DNA from: Ambrosia x helenae
Lineage: Eukaryota; Streptophyta; Magnoliopsida; Asterales; Asteraceae
Reading direction: 5' to 3'
DNA: 64,000 bases
Assembly: GCA_030844895.1 (NCBI GenBank)
Contig: CM061225.1
Coordinates: 104,608,688-104,672,687 of the forward strand
Below the pieces are notes generated by a model that was given only the letters and a program-made list of their open reading frames with translations, did no database searches and was not told the DNA's origin. This document shows positions 1 to 10,758 of the stretch, in pieces. Position 1 is the first letter of the stretch. Each line of letters opens with the position of its first letter. A program made the position numbers and the translations under genes.

Positions 1-350
1 ACCAGATACGCCGACCCCAATGCTGACAATGACCAGTTGTTAAGACTCAATCTTGACGCAATAGAGGCCCGGCGTGATGAAGCCCATATCAAGGAAGCCC
101 GGTACAAGAGGTTGATGGAAAAATATTACAACAAGAGAGTCCGGACCTGCTCATTCAAGCCCGGCGACCTGGTCATGAGGGATAATGAGGCAAGCAGACA
201 ACTGCCACCGGAAAACTAAGTCCCAACTGGGAGGGACCATATGAAGTCATTGAAAGCCTGGGAAAGGGAGCATACCGACTAAAACAACTGGACGGGACGC
301 CGGTACCCAGAAGTTGGAATGCTGCCCAACTCAGAAAATGCTACATGTAA
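1..350 (+). pseudogene. Ty3/gypsy pol C-terminal end (integrase tail), frameshifted
   Basis: The reading frame shows the typical plant gypsy integrase tail: a basic helix region (EARYKRLMEKYYNKRVR), the FKPGDLV strand, then, after a one-base frame change near 190-215, GKLSPNWEGPYEV and a closing block with KGAYRL, SWNAAQLRKCYM and stop at 348-350. In this family the GDLV...WEGPY...GAYRL block is the small barrel that follows the catalytic core and binds DNA. The first frame ends in a stop at 217-219, so the copy as read is broken. The start is outside the window. Confidence 0.85.
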
Positions 351-634
351 CACAAAAGTTCAGGGCCTTAGGCCATTGTAAACATTGACCGGACGGATAC
401 CATGACACCCCGGTCAATCAAGTTTTTATTTTTCTTGTTATTCATTACAATTAATAAAACAACGCCGATGATGGCATTTTCAGTACTTATATTCCATTAT
501 AAATAACATGCTAGACAAAGCATAATTACAAAAAACGGTAGGGGCAGGACAAAAATCCTAAGCCAATAATAATAATTTTCCTACCAACTATACATAGCGC
601 TATTTTCCTAAAAGCCTTGTTCAAATTGCAAGCA
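351..634. other. spacer between pol and first antisense ORF
   Basis: Untranslated spacer, T/A-rich at 425-530. No ORF or repeat recognised. It would hold the pol 3' end on plus and the 3' end of the antisense ORF on minus. Confidence 0.5.
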
Positions 635-1204
635 TTAAGAACTGCAACCATCCAACATGGCAAACACCTCCGCCGGGGTATATAGCACTTCGCCAGGAGG
701 GTTGCAAGTAGGGGGGAGGACCCAGCACTCCTCATACATCTTCATTAACTGGAGATCAAATGACCTAACCCCCGGGTCCTCATCTGCATGGGAAGGTCCA
801 GCCAGGTCCAATCCCTGATCAATCGCCACTTCCTTCCCCAAAGATATCCAAGGGGACGGTCGATGTCCAGTGCCTCGCCGGTAAACCAAGCCATAACGTC
901 CAGGAGCTGGGATACTGGTTGAATGCACTCTGACACCATCTTCGACTCCAGTCAGGTTAGGCAAACCAATGGGGATGCCACGATCTCCCCCAATGTCATC
1001 TGCAACAACAGGCAGGGGTGGTGGTACAGCCCTTGATCGCCGATGGTAGACCAATCGACACTCCCTTGGGGGAAGAAGCTCAGTGGGCTCATCAGCAGGA
1101 AGATGGTGCTCAAGGGTTTGGGATTGACGCTGCAATTCCTTTAATCCTTCCAGAGCATCCAACTCTTTCAGGTACCTTTTGAGAGAGACAAATTTACGTG
1201 GCAT
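635..1204 (-). CDS. antisense ORF of gypsy element, 189 aa, unknown function
   Basis: Open frame on the strand opposite to pol, starting MPRKFVSLKRYLKEL and ending PAEVFAMLDGCSS. The N-terminal 40 residues are charged and helix-forming (KRYLKELDALEGLKELQRQ); the middle is proline-rich. I do not recognise a domain. A TATATAA box lies 43 bases upstream of the ATG (1247-1253) on the same strand, which supports real antisense transcription. It is the more distal of two antisense ORFs between pol and the 3' LTR; accessory ORFs at this place are known in Tat-lineage elements. It could also be a final exon of a longer antisense transcript, but the upstream TATA argues for a separate unit. Confidence 0.55.
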   Translation of the reverse strand: MPRKFVSLKRYLKELDALEGLKELQRQSQTLEHHLPADEPTELLPPRECRLVYHRRSRAVPPPLPVVADDIGGDRGIPIGLPNLTGVEDGVRVHSTSIPAPGRYGLVYRRGTGHRPSPWISLGKEVAIDQGLDLAGPSHADEDPGVRSFDLQLMKMYEECWVLPPTCNPPGEVLYTPAEVFAMLDGCSS

Positions 1205-1246
1205 GATTAAACGAGTTGATTACTTGTACATGATAGGACACCCTGC

Positions 1247-1253
1247 TTATATA
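1247..1253 (-). promoter_or_regulatory. TATA box for antisense ORF 635-1204
   Basis: TATATAA on the minus strand, 43 bases before the ATG, followed by a GC-containing stretch. Position would place transcription start a few bases before the ATG. Inferred from sequence and spacing only. Confidence 0.45.
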
Positions 1254-1592
1254 ATGTATGAGTGTGACGGTTAAAATCGTCCTCGGGAGTTTAAAAGAAC
1301 TCTGTAATTATTACACTGGCAAGAGCCGCCTGACACGTGGATGGGACGGTCCAGTTGAAAGAATGACGTCAGCAACATCATTACTAACATTAATGACGAC
1401 ACGACGCTTCGAGATATTGCGCGACAAGTGGCATTTGGCATAATCAAAGGTGAAAAACAAACATTAAATAAATGATTAACAAAACATAATGTTTTATAAA
1501 AATCATACAAGGCATCAAAATTCCGGGATTACATAAAGCCCTCCGGGCGTGTCAACATACAAGAACTAGAAGTCAAATAACACAAAAGACAA

Positions 1593-4432
1593 TCATTCGT
1601 CATCAGAAGAACTGGCAATAACGGGCTCAAGAATGGCCCGGACATTGGACATGCCTTCATCACCTATTTGGGACTGCAACTGGGCGAGCTCTTCTAGGGA
1701 GTCACTACTTAAGGCCTCCAAGGCCTTAGAGGTCCGTTGCTCAACTTCTTTCTCATGGTCAGTAGCTTCAGGGAGTTTGCGTCCCAGCATCCCGTGACGG
1801 TGGCCATGCACGAGGCCATCCTGGTACCCGGACTCCACAGCAGTTCGATAAAAGTCATTAAGTCTCTGCTGATACTGACCGCCTCCCCTAATGTGGCCCC
1901 ACGAAGCCTGGAATCCCTTTGATATCAACCAGTCCCGGTCCATCTCCAGTACACCGACCCGGGCAAGAGCAGCCGTCAACTGTTCAGAAAAGCTTGCAGC
2001 ATTTTTGGTCGCAGTTTCGGCTTCAGCTTTTTGGATGTTCAGTTGCTCCAACATGGCATCCCTATCTTCCTCAGCTCTCCGAGCACGAGATTCATAGCCC
2101 TCAATCTCGGCAGATAACTGTTGATATCTCTCTTGATCTGCCTTGGCTTTGGAAGCAGCATCTTTCTCCAGTTGCAACTCTCTTTCCAGTTGTTTCACCC
2201 GGTTTTCTAATGACGTTAGCAAGCGGGTCTGATTATCATGGGAACGAAGAATTTCCAGCTTCTCATCATTGTGGGTGTTGATCAAACGAGTCTTATCTTG
2301 CTCATACTTGTCACGGATTGACGACATCTCGGCAAGCTCCTTCCGGCATTCGGTTAAGGATTGTAACACTCCTTCAGCCTCCACGGATAACTTGCCGTGA
2401 GACACATGCATGTCATATAAATCCCCAACATCCGAACGCCAGCGGCGTAACACCTCGTACATAGAAGCAAGTGAACTCACCCCGGATCCTAGGGCATTTT
2501 CAGCCAGTTGGGCGTTGTCCAGACCCTGGAGGTAGTGCCGCTCAGCTGGGGGGAAGGCATGGTCAGCCCAGTGCCTTATAATATCCGGACCGATCAGTCG
2601 GGTAGATTGAGCTATTTTCCACTTGGGAGTATATTTAGTATCTGGCAGAGAAGGATTCCAATGAATACCTGGAACATAAGCATGAGAGATCATCTTCTCT
2701 GACTCCGCAGGGTCCACATTAAACGGTGTCTGCCCGGACCTTACACCCCCAGGGAATGCAATGGGATGATGCTGAACATCGTGTAACAACTCAGTAAAGC
2801 TCACCTGGGACATATCCCTAAATGCCTTGCTACTAGAACCACCAGCATACAACCCGGTTAGAACAGTTGAAGGTACGGTGGTGCTGCCGGAAGTCAAAAT
2901 AGTACTTGAAGAAGCATCCACTAATGGAGCACTGGAAGGCCCGGCCGCTAAGGCAGCAGAAGTTATGATGGTCGAGGAAAAGGTTACACCAACTGATATG
3001 GTGTTGTTAGGTTCTTCTACGATCTCCAGACGCGGAGCCGCAACAGGAGACGTGGTAACAGCCGTGGAAAACTCAGCAGCGGGATGAGGAACGGTAGGCA
3101 AAGTGACCATCGGGTCATTGACAACTTGCTCGGATACGGTTTCCGTAGCAGGATTGGACGCTCCGGCTTGTTGTACAGACGTGGTGTCACCCGGAGAAGG
3201 AGCCCCTGGAAGCATGAAAACGGATCGTTATATTAGCACGGGAACAATCAAAAGCCTAGCACAGACCCGGCAAGGCAAAAACACTCACCAAGCCTTTCTT
3301 CTTTGCTGGCCAACAGCTCACGACGCTTGGCCATGAAAGATGACACATCCGGCAAGGTGGCTTTCCTTTTTCGGATTTTCTTTTTCTTCTCACTGGTCGT
3401 AGCAACAGGCTCAGCAACGTTGAGAGGATCCGGGTTGAGCGGAGGAGACACGGGTGTCTCGGAGTTCACAAGAGCAGCGGTATCTGGCTGATTACTCGGA
3501 CTCTGTAAAGGGCGAGCAGGAATCACAAAATACTTCACCGTTTGACTCAGCACGTCTGCCTCGTCGTCTCCCAATAAGCGGTCGTGCTCCTCGAGATGGG
3601 GGATGGCCTGCGGGTCTATGGCATCAAAGTAATGCCACTCATCTGCGACAAAATATAACAATTTAAATTCACATCCTTTGCATACATATTAGAATTATGG
3701 AACGAACTTACCTTGGTCTTTTCTCCGGTACTCGGGGTATATGGTATCGTCAACCCAGATCCGGCTCATGCCAACAGCCACAAGGGCTCGTTCCGGAATG
3801 TGTGTGCACGGGGTGGGATGATTTACTAGCGCCGTGTACAGCGGAAGCTTCTCAAATACGGCAGGAGCAGGGCTCTCATCGGCAAACCTTGTCTTCCCCT
3901 CGGGCGTCTGCACCGGTGCAACAACAGGCAAAACGGCCTCATCGATAAAGAAAAATTTCTTTTTCCAGTTTTTGTCTTGCACATTAGGGGGGAAGTTTTC
4001 GATACAAGGAGGTGCACCAGGACGACGATCAAAGGTAAAGTACTCCCCTTTGTAAACGAGAATATAAAAGACTCGGAATACATCCAACTGGGGGGACATT
4101 CCCAGTCCCCGGGCACAGAATTCAAAATGTTTCACCTTGATTAAACCTAACGGGTGGAGTTGAGAAATATTCACCTTGTAATATGATAACAATTCCACAA
4201 GAAATTGTGTAACCGGTAACCGGAAATGACAGAACTTGAAGAATTCGGCGTACAAAGTAATTTTCCCAGGTTTCAAGGGAAAAGCAACATCAGTAGGACC
4301 TGGACAAACAGGATTCCACTCCGGCAGTATACGCCATTCGGACAAGAAAGACTGTAGTGCCGTTACCGACCAACTGGTATGAATCTGGGCAACACTCATG
4401 GTGGTTCGTGATGTGCTGGTTTTGGGAGCCAT
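1593..4432 (-). CDS. spliced antisense gene of gypsy element: 'putative gypsy-type transposase' domain plus coiled coil
   Basis: Three exons on the minus strand: 4432-3712, 3642-3289 and 3205-1593. Both introns are short (69 and 83 bases) with standard borders (AAG|GTAAGT...CAG and TTG|GTGAGT...CAG), both in phase 1. The exon lengths sum to 2688 bases, exactly 896 codons including the stop, with no internal stop, so the gene is intact as read. Exon 1 (about 240 residues) resembles the plant 'transposase (putative), gypsy type' domain family, with blocks such as FCHFRLPVTQFLVELLSYY and GEYFTFDRRPG. Exon 2 is acidic then Lys/Arg-rich (EKKKKIRKRK, a possible nuclear signal). Exon 3 holds a long coiled coil (roughly residues 600-800) and an acidic C-terminus. 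A TATA box lies 59 bases upstream of the ATG. Function is unknown for this family; the name 'transposase' is historical. Confidence 0.8.
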
Positions 4433-4490
4433 TGTAGGTGAAAATGAGCGGTTCTATACTGTGGAATAAGTTCCCAATGGCAACCAGCTA

Positions 4491-4497
4491 ATTTATA
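4491..4497 (-). promoter_or_regulatory. TATA box of the spliced antisense gene
   Basis: TATAAAT on the minus strand, 59 bases upstream of the ATG at 4432. Spacing fits a short 5' leader. Confidence 0.5.
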
Positions 4498-4751
4498 GGT
4501 GGTAGTTAGTACACGTTTTCAAAATTTTTTGAAAACCACCCGCCAACAGTCACATCCCTTGAGTTTCTCAGACTGTTGAAACGGCTGAGGTGACAGCTCA
4601 GGGTGACGTCATATCACGTGCCTTAACCATGCGGCGCTACATTCTATGAAGATTTTTATTTGGCATACACGTCATTCTTTAAAAACAAATACAGCTTATG
4701 ATTAAAGCCTAGTCATAACCAAACCTGCTTATCACTAGACTTGGGGGGACA

Positions 4752-5193
4752 TGACGAGGTAGGCCCATTCCAGATGGATCGGCCCAACTCCAACTAAAGG
4801 CCCACATTGTCTTAAGGCTAGTCCAACGGCAGAATAACGCCGAATGGGCCAAGGTGGTCATCTCCCGGGCTATTGATAAACTCCAACCTCTTCCCCGAAC
4901 AATAGGGGATGAAGGGTTCAATAGAAGAGATAAGGCCTATCTCCATGAGAACCGTGGACTTAGTTCCTGGAGATAGGCTCAATAAGGCGGTTACGAGAAA
5001 GGTTATAAATACAGGTAAAGGGTACGTCAATATTCATTCACTCACAAAAAGCTATTACTTTACTTTCACCTCAGAAACCTATACTTATTCTCACGCCGGA
5101 GGGTGGTCACAGGAAACCCCCCTTTCCTGTGACGAGTCCTAACGGTGCTTTGTTTTGCAGGCATCCGGATATCACTTAAGAAGGTTGTTTACA
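4752..5193 (+). repeat. 3' LTR of gypsy element
   Basis: Starts TGACGAGGTAGG directly after the purine tract ttggggggac and probably ends ...GGTTGTTTACA. It contains a TATA-type box (GGTTATAAATAC, about 5001-5012) and the block 'ggaaacccccctttcc...ttttgcagg' that I know from the R/U5 part of Tat-type LTRs. The right border is uncertain by some tens of bases because the 5' LTR is outside the window. Confidence 0.65.
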
Positions 5194-5410
5194 ATCGGAG
5201 CCTTTATTCTTGTCTACTCGGAGAGGTATTTACTTCTTCATAATGAAAGGGTGAATGATGAGTGGTAGAGATGAAAGATGGAGGAGGTGTTAATGTAATG
5301 ATGAGCGGTGGCAAAGATTGAGTGAAAATCTCGGAGGTCATGTTATGTTTTATATGATACAAAAAACATGAGTAATATATATGCATATGTGCAACATTTA
5401 GATTGGGTAT

Positions 5411-5486
5411 GGGCCTTCACACATGGACTAAAGCAGTAGGGCTGTTATGGGCCTTTACACACGGACTAAAGCAGTAGGGCCGTTAG
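5411..5486. repeat. tandem duplication, 2 x 38 bp
   Basis: Two adjacent copies of a 38-base unit beginning gggcct(t)cacac and containing ggactaaagcagtagggc. A third, shorter 'atgggcctt' echo follows near 5520-5555. Confidence 0.7.
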
Positions 5487-5575
5487 TCGTAGCCTGTAGG
5501 CGTTATTGGACATTTTGATATGGGCCTTTTGTAGGCATTATCGGACATGGGCCTTGACTAGGGGTTACCCATGAC

Positions 5576-6185
5576 TAGAGGTGTTCAAATCGGTTTTTTT
5601 GTCAGAACCGGTTTTGGTCCCGAACCGGTTCGGTACAGTACCGGTTCTTAGCCGAACCGGTTTCGGTTCCAAACCGGTTCGGTTTTGGGCCGGTTTCCTC
5701 GGTTCGTACGACCGGTTTCGGAGACCGGTTTCGGTTCGGTTTCGGTTTGTTTCGGTTTCGGTTCCTAATCGGTTTTTTCGCGCGCATTTTTTTTAAAAGG
5801 CGAGACAAAATTTTATTTTTTTTACATAAAGTTCAACTTTTATTGATTTTTATATTTTTTTTTAAGGTGTATGGGTATATATTTGTATGTGTGGAATCTT
5901 TTTTGTATAATTTTATTATATATAATTTTTTTAAACATAAAAATCAGTTTTTTTATTAAAAAATACCGGTTTTTCGTACCGGTTCCAAACCGTTCCCAAA
6001 CCGGTTTGAGTTAAAACCGGTTCGGTTCGGTTTTTCTAGTGGGGATGGGGAACCGATCCTAGAACCGCCGGTTCTTGTAGAAACCGGACCGGTTCGTGTA
6101 GGAACCGGTTTTTTAAACGAACCGGTTCGGTTCGGTTCGGTTCGTGCGGTTCCGGTTCCCAAACCGGTTTTTTTGCTCACCTCTG
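5576..6185. mobile_element. hAT-type MITE, AACCGGTT-rich
   Basis: Flanked by an exact 8-bp duplication cccatgac (5568-5575 and 6186-6193). Ends are imperfect inverted repeats (TAGAGGTGTTC at left; CAGAGGTGAGC read from the right). Both arms are packed with aaccggttcgg words in opposite orientation around an AT-rich centre, so the element can fold into a long hairpin. 8-bp duplications point to the hAT superfamily. No coding capacity. Confidence 0.8.
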
Positions 6186-6860
6186 CCCATGACTTTTCTA
6201 TATGTCACACAAAACAATCAAACATTTTGACTCAACCCATTTACATTTTTTTCCGAAAGGCACTCAACCCATTTACATGACAAACAAATACTTTTCAAGA
6301 AAAAAAAAACTTATAAAAGTGTTATATAATTCTTTTTTAAGATAATTAAACATGAAATTAGGGGCTGAGCTAAGTATCTAACATTATTAGCTTGACTACT
6401 AAATCATATTCCGCATAGGACATAATGTTAATGTAAAAGAAGTTGTACTACAACTCTACGTTTAAAAGTTTCTAGTTCCGGTAATTAGTCATGACAGCTT
6501 CTTTTATTATTTACACGATTAAACTTACATAAAAGCCTTTGCTACACTTAGGATTTGTGTGATTAGTGGTAATGCGTATTTGGTTTGGTTAAAATCGGCC
6601 AATAAATACTACATCAACTTAGAATATTTGGTTTGGTTAAAATCGGCCGACACTCCACACTCCAGTAGTGTATGCTCATGGTTTGCTTTGACCTAAAATT
6701 CATATAAAGCACACATAAACAACTCTACAATTTTCCAATATTTTTAAAAGAGAGAATAACCAAAACATATGATCCAAAATATTGATCATAAAATAAAATA
6801 TATTCAACACAAAATCATAGAACCAACAACAAAATGTAAAAGTGTATAACTAATGCACTA
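6186..6860. other. intergenic, no gene seen
   Basis: AT-rich. A 27-base word with ttggtttggttaaaatcggc occurs twice (about 6571 and 6625). Nothing else recognised. Confidence 0.5.
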
Positions 6861-6867
6861 AGCACAG

Positions 6868-6916
6868 TCCCCCACCCCCCCCCCCCCACCCCACCCCCCT
6901 CCCACCCACACACACA
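6868..6916. repeat. C-rich low-complexity tract followed by (CA)n
   Basis: Runs of up to 15 C interrupted by A, then cacacaca. It lies downstream of the receptor-kinase gene. Confidence 0.85.
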
Positions 6917-7072
6917 AAATACACCTTGCTTTCGTTAGAAAACAAGAGATTTTGCCAACAACTAATGTGTTACATCCCATCACCAAAAAATACACCTTTC
7001 ATTTTTAGTTACAATACAACAAAAAAAATTACAAGAATATGCCGACATTAACCAAAAAATATATATATAACT

Positions 7073-9318
7073 TTATGTTCTAATCTTTTCAAGACTCTCG
7101 GACACCGTCTTCATTCGGGGTCGAAGATCAGGGTCTCGTTCAGTACACGCGAGGGCTAAGTGGAAGACAGATAGCACTTCCTTTTTCGCGTGCACTTCTT
7201 GAAGCAACATTGGGTCCACCATATCGGAAAGTGGGGTTTCCTCCTCAAACCCTTTCCGGACCCACTTCACTAGATCTGGGATCTCAATCGATGTCGAGGT
7301 TGTGGGAGGCGAAAACTCCGGTGACCTTCCGGTTAGCAATTCAAGTAAAACCACACCAAAAGAGTAGACGTCCCATTTTTGTGTATGCCTATTGGATGAC
7401 GCTCGGGCTTCGGGTGCTTGGTAGTTGTTGACCTTTTCAGTTTGGGTTAAGTACGGAAGAGCCCCGCCCATGAAACCACCCGAGGATGATGGGTTGTTTC
7501 CCGTGATGGTAATTAGACGGTTCAAACCGAAATCAGATATATGGGGTTGATGATCGTTATCAAGGAGAATGTTTGAGGGTTTGATGTCTCCATGAACAAA
7601 TTTTCTTGGGCTACATTCGTGTATATACGCTAATCCTCTCGCAGTCCCTTTCGCGATCTTTAGCCTCGTTGACCATGAAAGAATAGTAGATGTTTGACCT
7701 GTTATTAACAAATTTAAGTCAATAACCTGTTTTAATAAATAATTAAAATTTGAAAAAGAAAGGAAGAATTTCAAACATACCTTTTAGAGCGGAAGCCAAG
7801 TTACCATTTGAAATGAAATCACTAATCAACAGTTTTTCATCAGGAGCCCAATAATAAGCTCGCAATTTCACCACATTCGGATGCTTAACCCTCCCGATCG
7901 CTTGAACCTCAGCCACAAACTCCTTAAAACCGCTGCTCCCCACCTTCCCCCAACCGCCTCACCGCCACCGGAATCCCATTCCCGAGCACAACCTTATACA
8001 CAATCCCCAACCCACTCTTCCCCAACACATAAGCCGAAGCTCTCAACAACTCATCCAACTCAAAACTAAACCCTTTATCAATCGCCACAAGCTGCCCCCC
8101 TTCACCACTACCCTCACCCCCTCCCCCACCCCCACCCTCCCCCTTTTCGGACTCCGCCTCGGAATCCGTGTTAGGTAACCCACTCCCACAAGTCAACCAA
8201 CAGAATTTTGACTTATGATTCCCTCCAAATCTTCTACTAAACCTACAACTACAACCATTTGAATCCTTCCTTCTCCAATACAAATAAACAACCACCAATC
8301 CAATCAACGCGACCGCGATCGCGTCCGCTAACGATATTAATATTATCAAACCCGGTTTTAACCCTTTCTTCTCCTCATTCCCACCACCTACCGGAGTCAA
8401 ATTCTGTGACCCGGGAACCACCGGCGAACTATTATTATTATTCCGGCAAGTCCTTTGTAACGGAAAACCACACAATAACGGATTATTTAAAAACGCTGTG
8501 GGCCCCTGATTAGCAAACGAACCGGTTTGCGGTATTTCACCGGTAAAATTATTATGCTTCAGGTCAAAACTAACGGTCAACGGTAATTCACCTAAAGACG
8601 CCGGTAACTTTCCGGTAAAACGGTTGAACGAAAGATTTAACGTTCCGGATAACGATTTTAACTGACCGATATCGTACGGTAATGAGCCGTTGAACGAATT
8701 GGATGAGAGATCGAGTTGGATTAAGTTTGCTAGCTCCGGGAAGATTCCTGACGGAATGTCGCCGGAGAAGGTGTTTCCGGCGAGGATTAACCGTTGTAAC
8801 TGCCGGCAGTTTCCTAGAAACTTTTGAATAGTTCCGGTGAGTGAGTTGTGTGATAAGTCAACGTTTTGGAGACGGTTAGGGTTACATAACGACGTCGGAA
8901 TGTCGCCGGAGAGATTGTTGTTATACAGGAATAAGCTGTGAAGTGACGTGGCGTTGAAGATTTGGTTAGGGATATAGCCGTGGAAGTTGTTGTCGTGGAG
9001 GTTAAGTCGCCGGAGATATATTAGGTTACCGAGCTCCGACGGGATGTAGCCGGAGAGTTTTTTTCCGGCGAGGGAGATTCCGACGACACGTGAGTCGGAG
9101 ACGTTGGAGATGTTGGCGCACGTGACTCCGGTCCAGTGGCATGGGGTAGGGTCGTCGTCGTTCCAGTCGGAGAAGACGGTGTCGCCGTCGTCGACGGCGG
9201 ATTTTATGGAGAGGAGAGAGAGGCCGTCGGAAGTTAGGGCAAAAGCGTAATAATAATAATAATTCAAAACTAATAAAATGGGGATAATAATAATAATAAT
9301 ATTATTATGGTTTGACAT
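7073..9318 (-). pseudogene. ZAR1-like LRR receptor kinase (LRR-III type), one-base frameshift
   Basis: Coding exons 9318-7781 and 7698-7073 with an 82-base intron (AAG|GTATGT...CAG, phase 1). Order: signal peptide (residues 1-28, with homopolymer I and Y runs), LRR N-cap with SDWNDDDPTPCHWTGVTC, about six leucine-rich repeats to residue 250, single membrane helix near 325-348, then kinase with loop GKSGLGIVYK, AVRRLGEGG, catalytic VHGDIKPSNILL, DFG and the APE equivalent QAPEARAS. HGD in place of HRD and Arg in place of the ATP-binding Lys occur in ZAR1-type relatives, which act at the plasma membrane. At 7926-7929 a run of four T on the coding strand (three expected) shifts the frame after EQRF and gives an early stop; downstream KEFVAEV continues in another frame. 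Exons sum to 2164 bases, one more than a multiple of three. Either a young pseudogene or an assembly error; the rest is intact. Confidence 0.88.
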
Positions 9319-9381
9319 GGTTAGGGGTTAGGGGTGTGTTTGAAATGAGGATTTGTAGAATTGTGACATTGGTTTGGGTAT

Positions 9382-9382
<1 letters not shown>

Positions 9383-9458
<76 letters not shown>
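9383..9458. repeat. (AAT)n microsatellite
   Basis: About 25 uninterrupted AAT/TAA units just upstream of the receptor-kinase start. Shorter AAT runs at 9248-9306 lie inside its signal-peptide codons. Confidence 0.95.
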
Positions 9459-9459
<1 letters not shown>

Positions 9460-9490
9460 TGTGTAAGGTATTGATGAAGTGTGGGGTGGT

Positions 9491-9510
9491 GGGGGGGGGG
9501 GGGGGGGGGG
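9491..9510. repeat. poly-G tract (20 G) in a GGT/GTG-rich stretch
   Basis: Uninterrupted G run flanked by gtggtggtgg words. Length is likely unreliable in the assembly. Confidence 0.9.
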
Positions 9511-9569
9511 TGGTTGTGGTGGTAGAGGGAGGTGGTGTGGTATTTATTGTGAGAAATGGACAATAAGAA

Positions 9570-10758
9570 GGGGATGGGTTATTGGGTCCTACACATATTG
9601 GTTCCTAGAAGTAGAAGGAAAGCAAATGTGCTTTTAATGTGTGTTTGTTTTCACAACTTGTTGTCTAGCTAGTGATTCTATATTTCATGTGACGGTTTAA
9701 ATTGTAAAGTGCATATGTGGTTAATAAGTTACTATGAGACTATGAGTAGATTAGGATTACAAGACTACAAGTAAATTTATGTGTCTATGGTTTTTAGGTA
9801 TATTGGTAGCATATGTTTATTTTCACTAAAGTGGTGTATGTTCAAGTATACATTTTAGTAAATATAAATAATTTTGTACTTTTAATGATGTATTGAAATT
9901 TTATTTTGTCTATTAAATGTATATATATTTTACTGTGTTTGTTTGCATTTAATGTTTATCTTGCTTAACTTTATTAGGAAAATCATTAACACTTAAAATT
10001 GATAATTTTAGTTTTGATGCACTTAATTTACCTTTAATGTGAGACAATTTAGCATGAGTCGGTTAAAGATGTTCGAGTTCAACGTTTTAAGAAGCGAAAA
10101 TTGTGTGTTAATATCCTGTTCCTCTGTTTCTGTCTAAGAAATAAAGTCGCCCGTATTTTTTTTTTATTGAAGTTCATCTTTAAAAAAAATGGCATGTTAA
10201 TTTTTTTTTTAGGTTCAAAATATAATTTTTCATTGACAAAAAAAAGGGTAAATACAGTTTTTTTAATTTATATAACTTCATTTGAAAAATGAATAACTGT
10301 TAATTTGTATCTTGTGTTACTATTTTGAAAGAAACAATTATGCTAAAAATTTCAAAAAGAAATCTCGAATTTAAGTCATTTTACACTCATAACATTTAAA
10401 AATGCAATTCTATGTAAGTAATTAAATTCCACTATTGAGAGTTTATACAGTAATACCACTAGTTTCTGTATTACTTTTCTGTAATCGTGTCAATTAAGTT
10501 ATATACCATACAAAGATTAATGATTTGGGCTGGGTGTAGTCGCATATAGTAAGAATATTGATGGTTGGTGTAGTGTTATCAATTCGTAATTTTTACTACA
10601 CTTTGTGTGGTGGCTACACTGATTTTGTTAAGTTTCATGATGTCACATCCTAGTTTTATGAGGTATGACCTACGTTACATTTTACATTTATTTACTTAAG
10701 ACAAATGTTTTACTTTTATCTCACATATTGAATGACTAAATAATAATTCTTGAAGGTG
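9570..10758. other. intergenic upstream of receptor kinase
   Basis: AT-rich with no ORF, exon-like block or repeat that I could support. Confidence 0.5.

Larger units (their letters stand above)
1..5193 (+). mobile_element. 3' part of a Ty3/gypsy (Tat/Retand-like) LTR retrotransposon
   Basis: Order on the plus strand is: end of the integrase-coding region (to 350), a spacer of about 280 bases, two ORFs in antisense (635-1204 and 1593-4432), a purine tract ttggggggac at 4741-4750, then a sequence with LTR features (4752-5193). Plant Tat-lineage elements are known to carry additional ORFs, often antisense, between pol and the 3' LTR; this layout fits that rule. The 5' LTR, gag, protease, RT and most of integrase lie left of the window. 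Lineage is inferred from layout and from the antisense ORF family, not from RT phylogeny. Confidence 0.8.

Noticed and set aside
1737..3491. Several plus-strand frames of 60-120 residues
   Set aside because: Shadows of the long antisense gene, interrupted by its introns.
9312..9566. Open frames on both strands with poly-N or poly-I
   Set aside because: Pure translation of the (AAT)n microsatellite and the poly-G tract.
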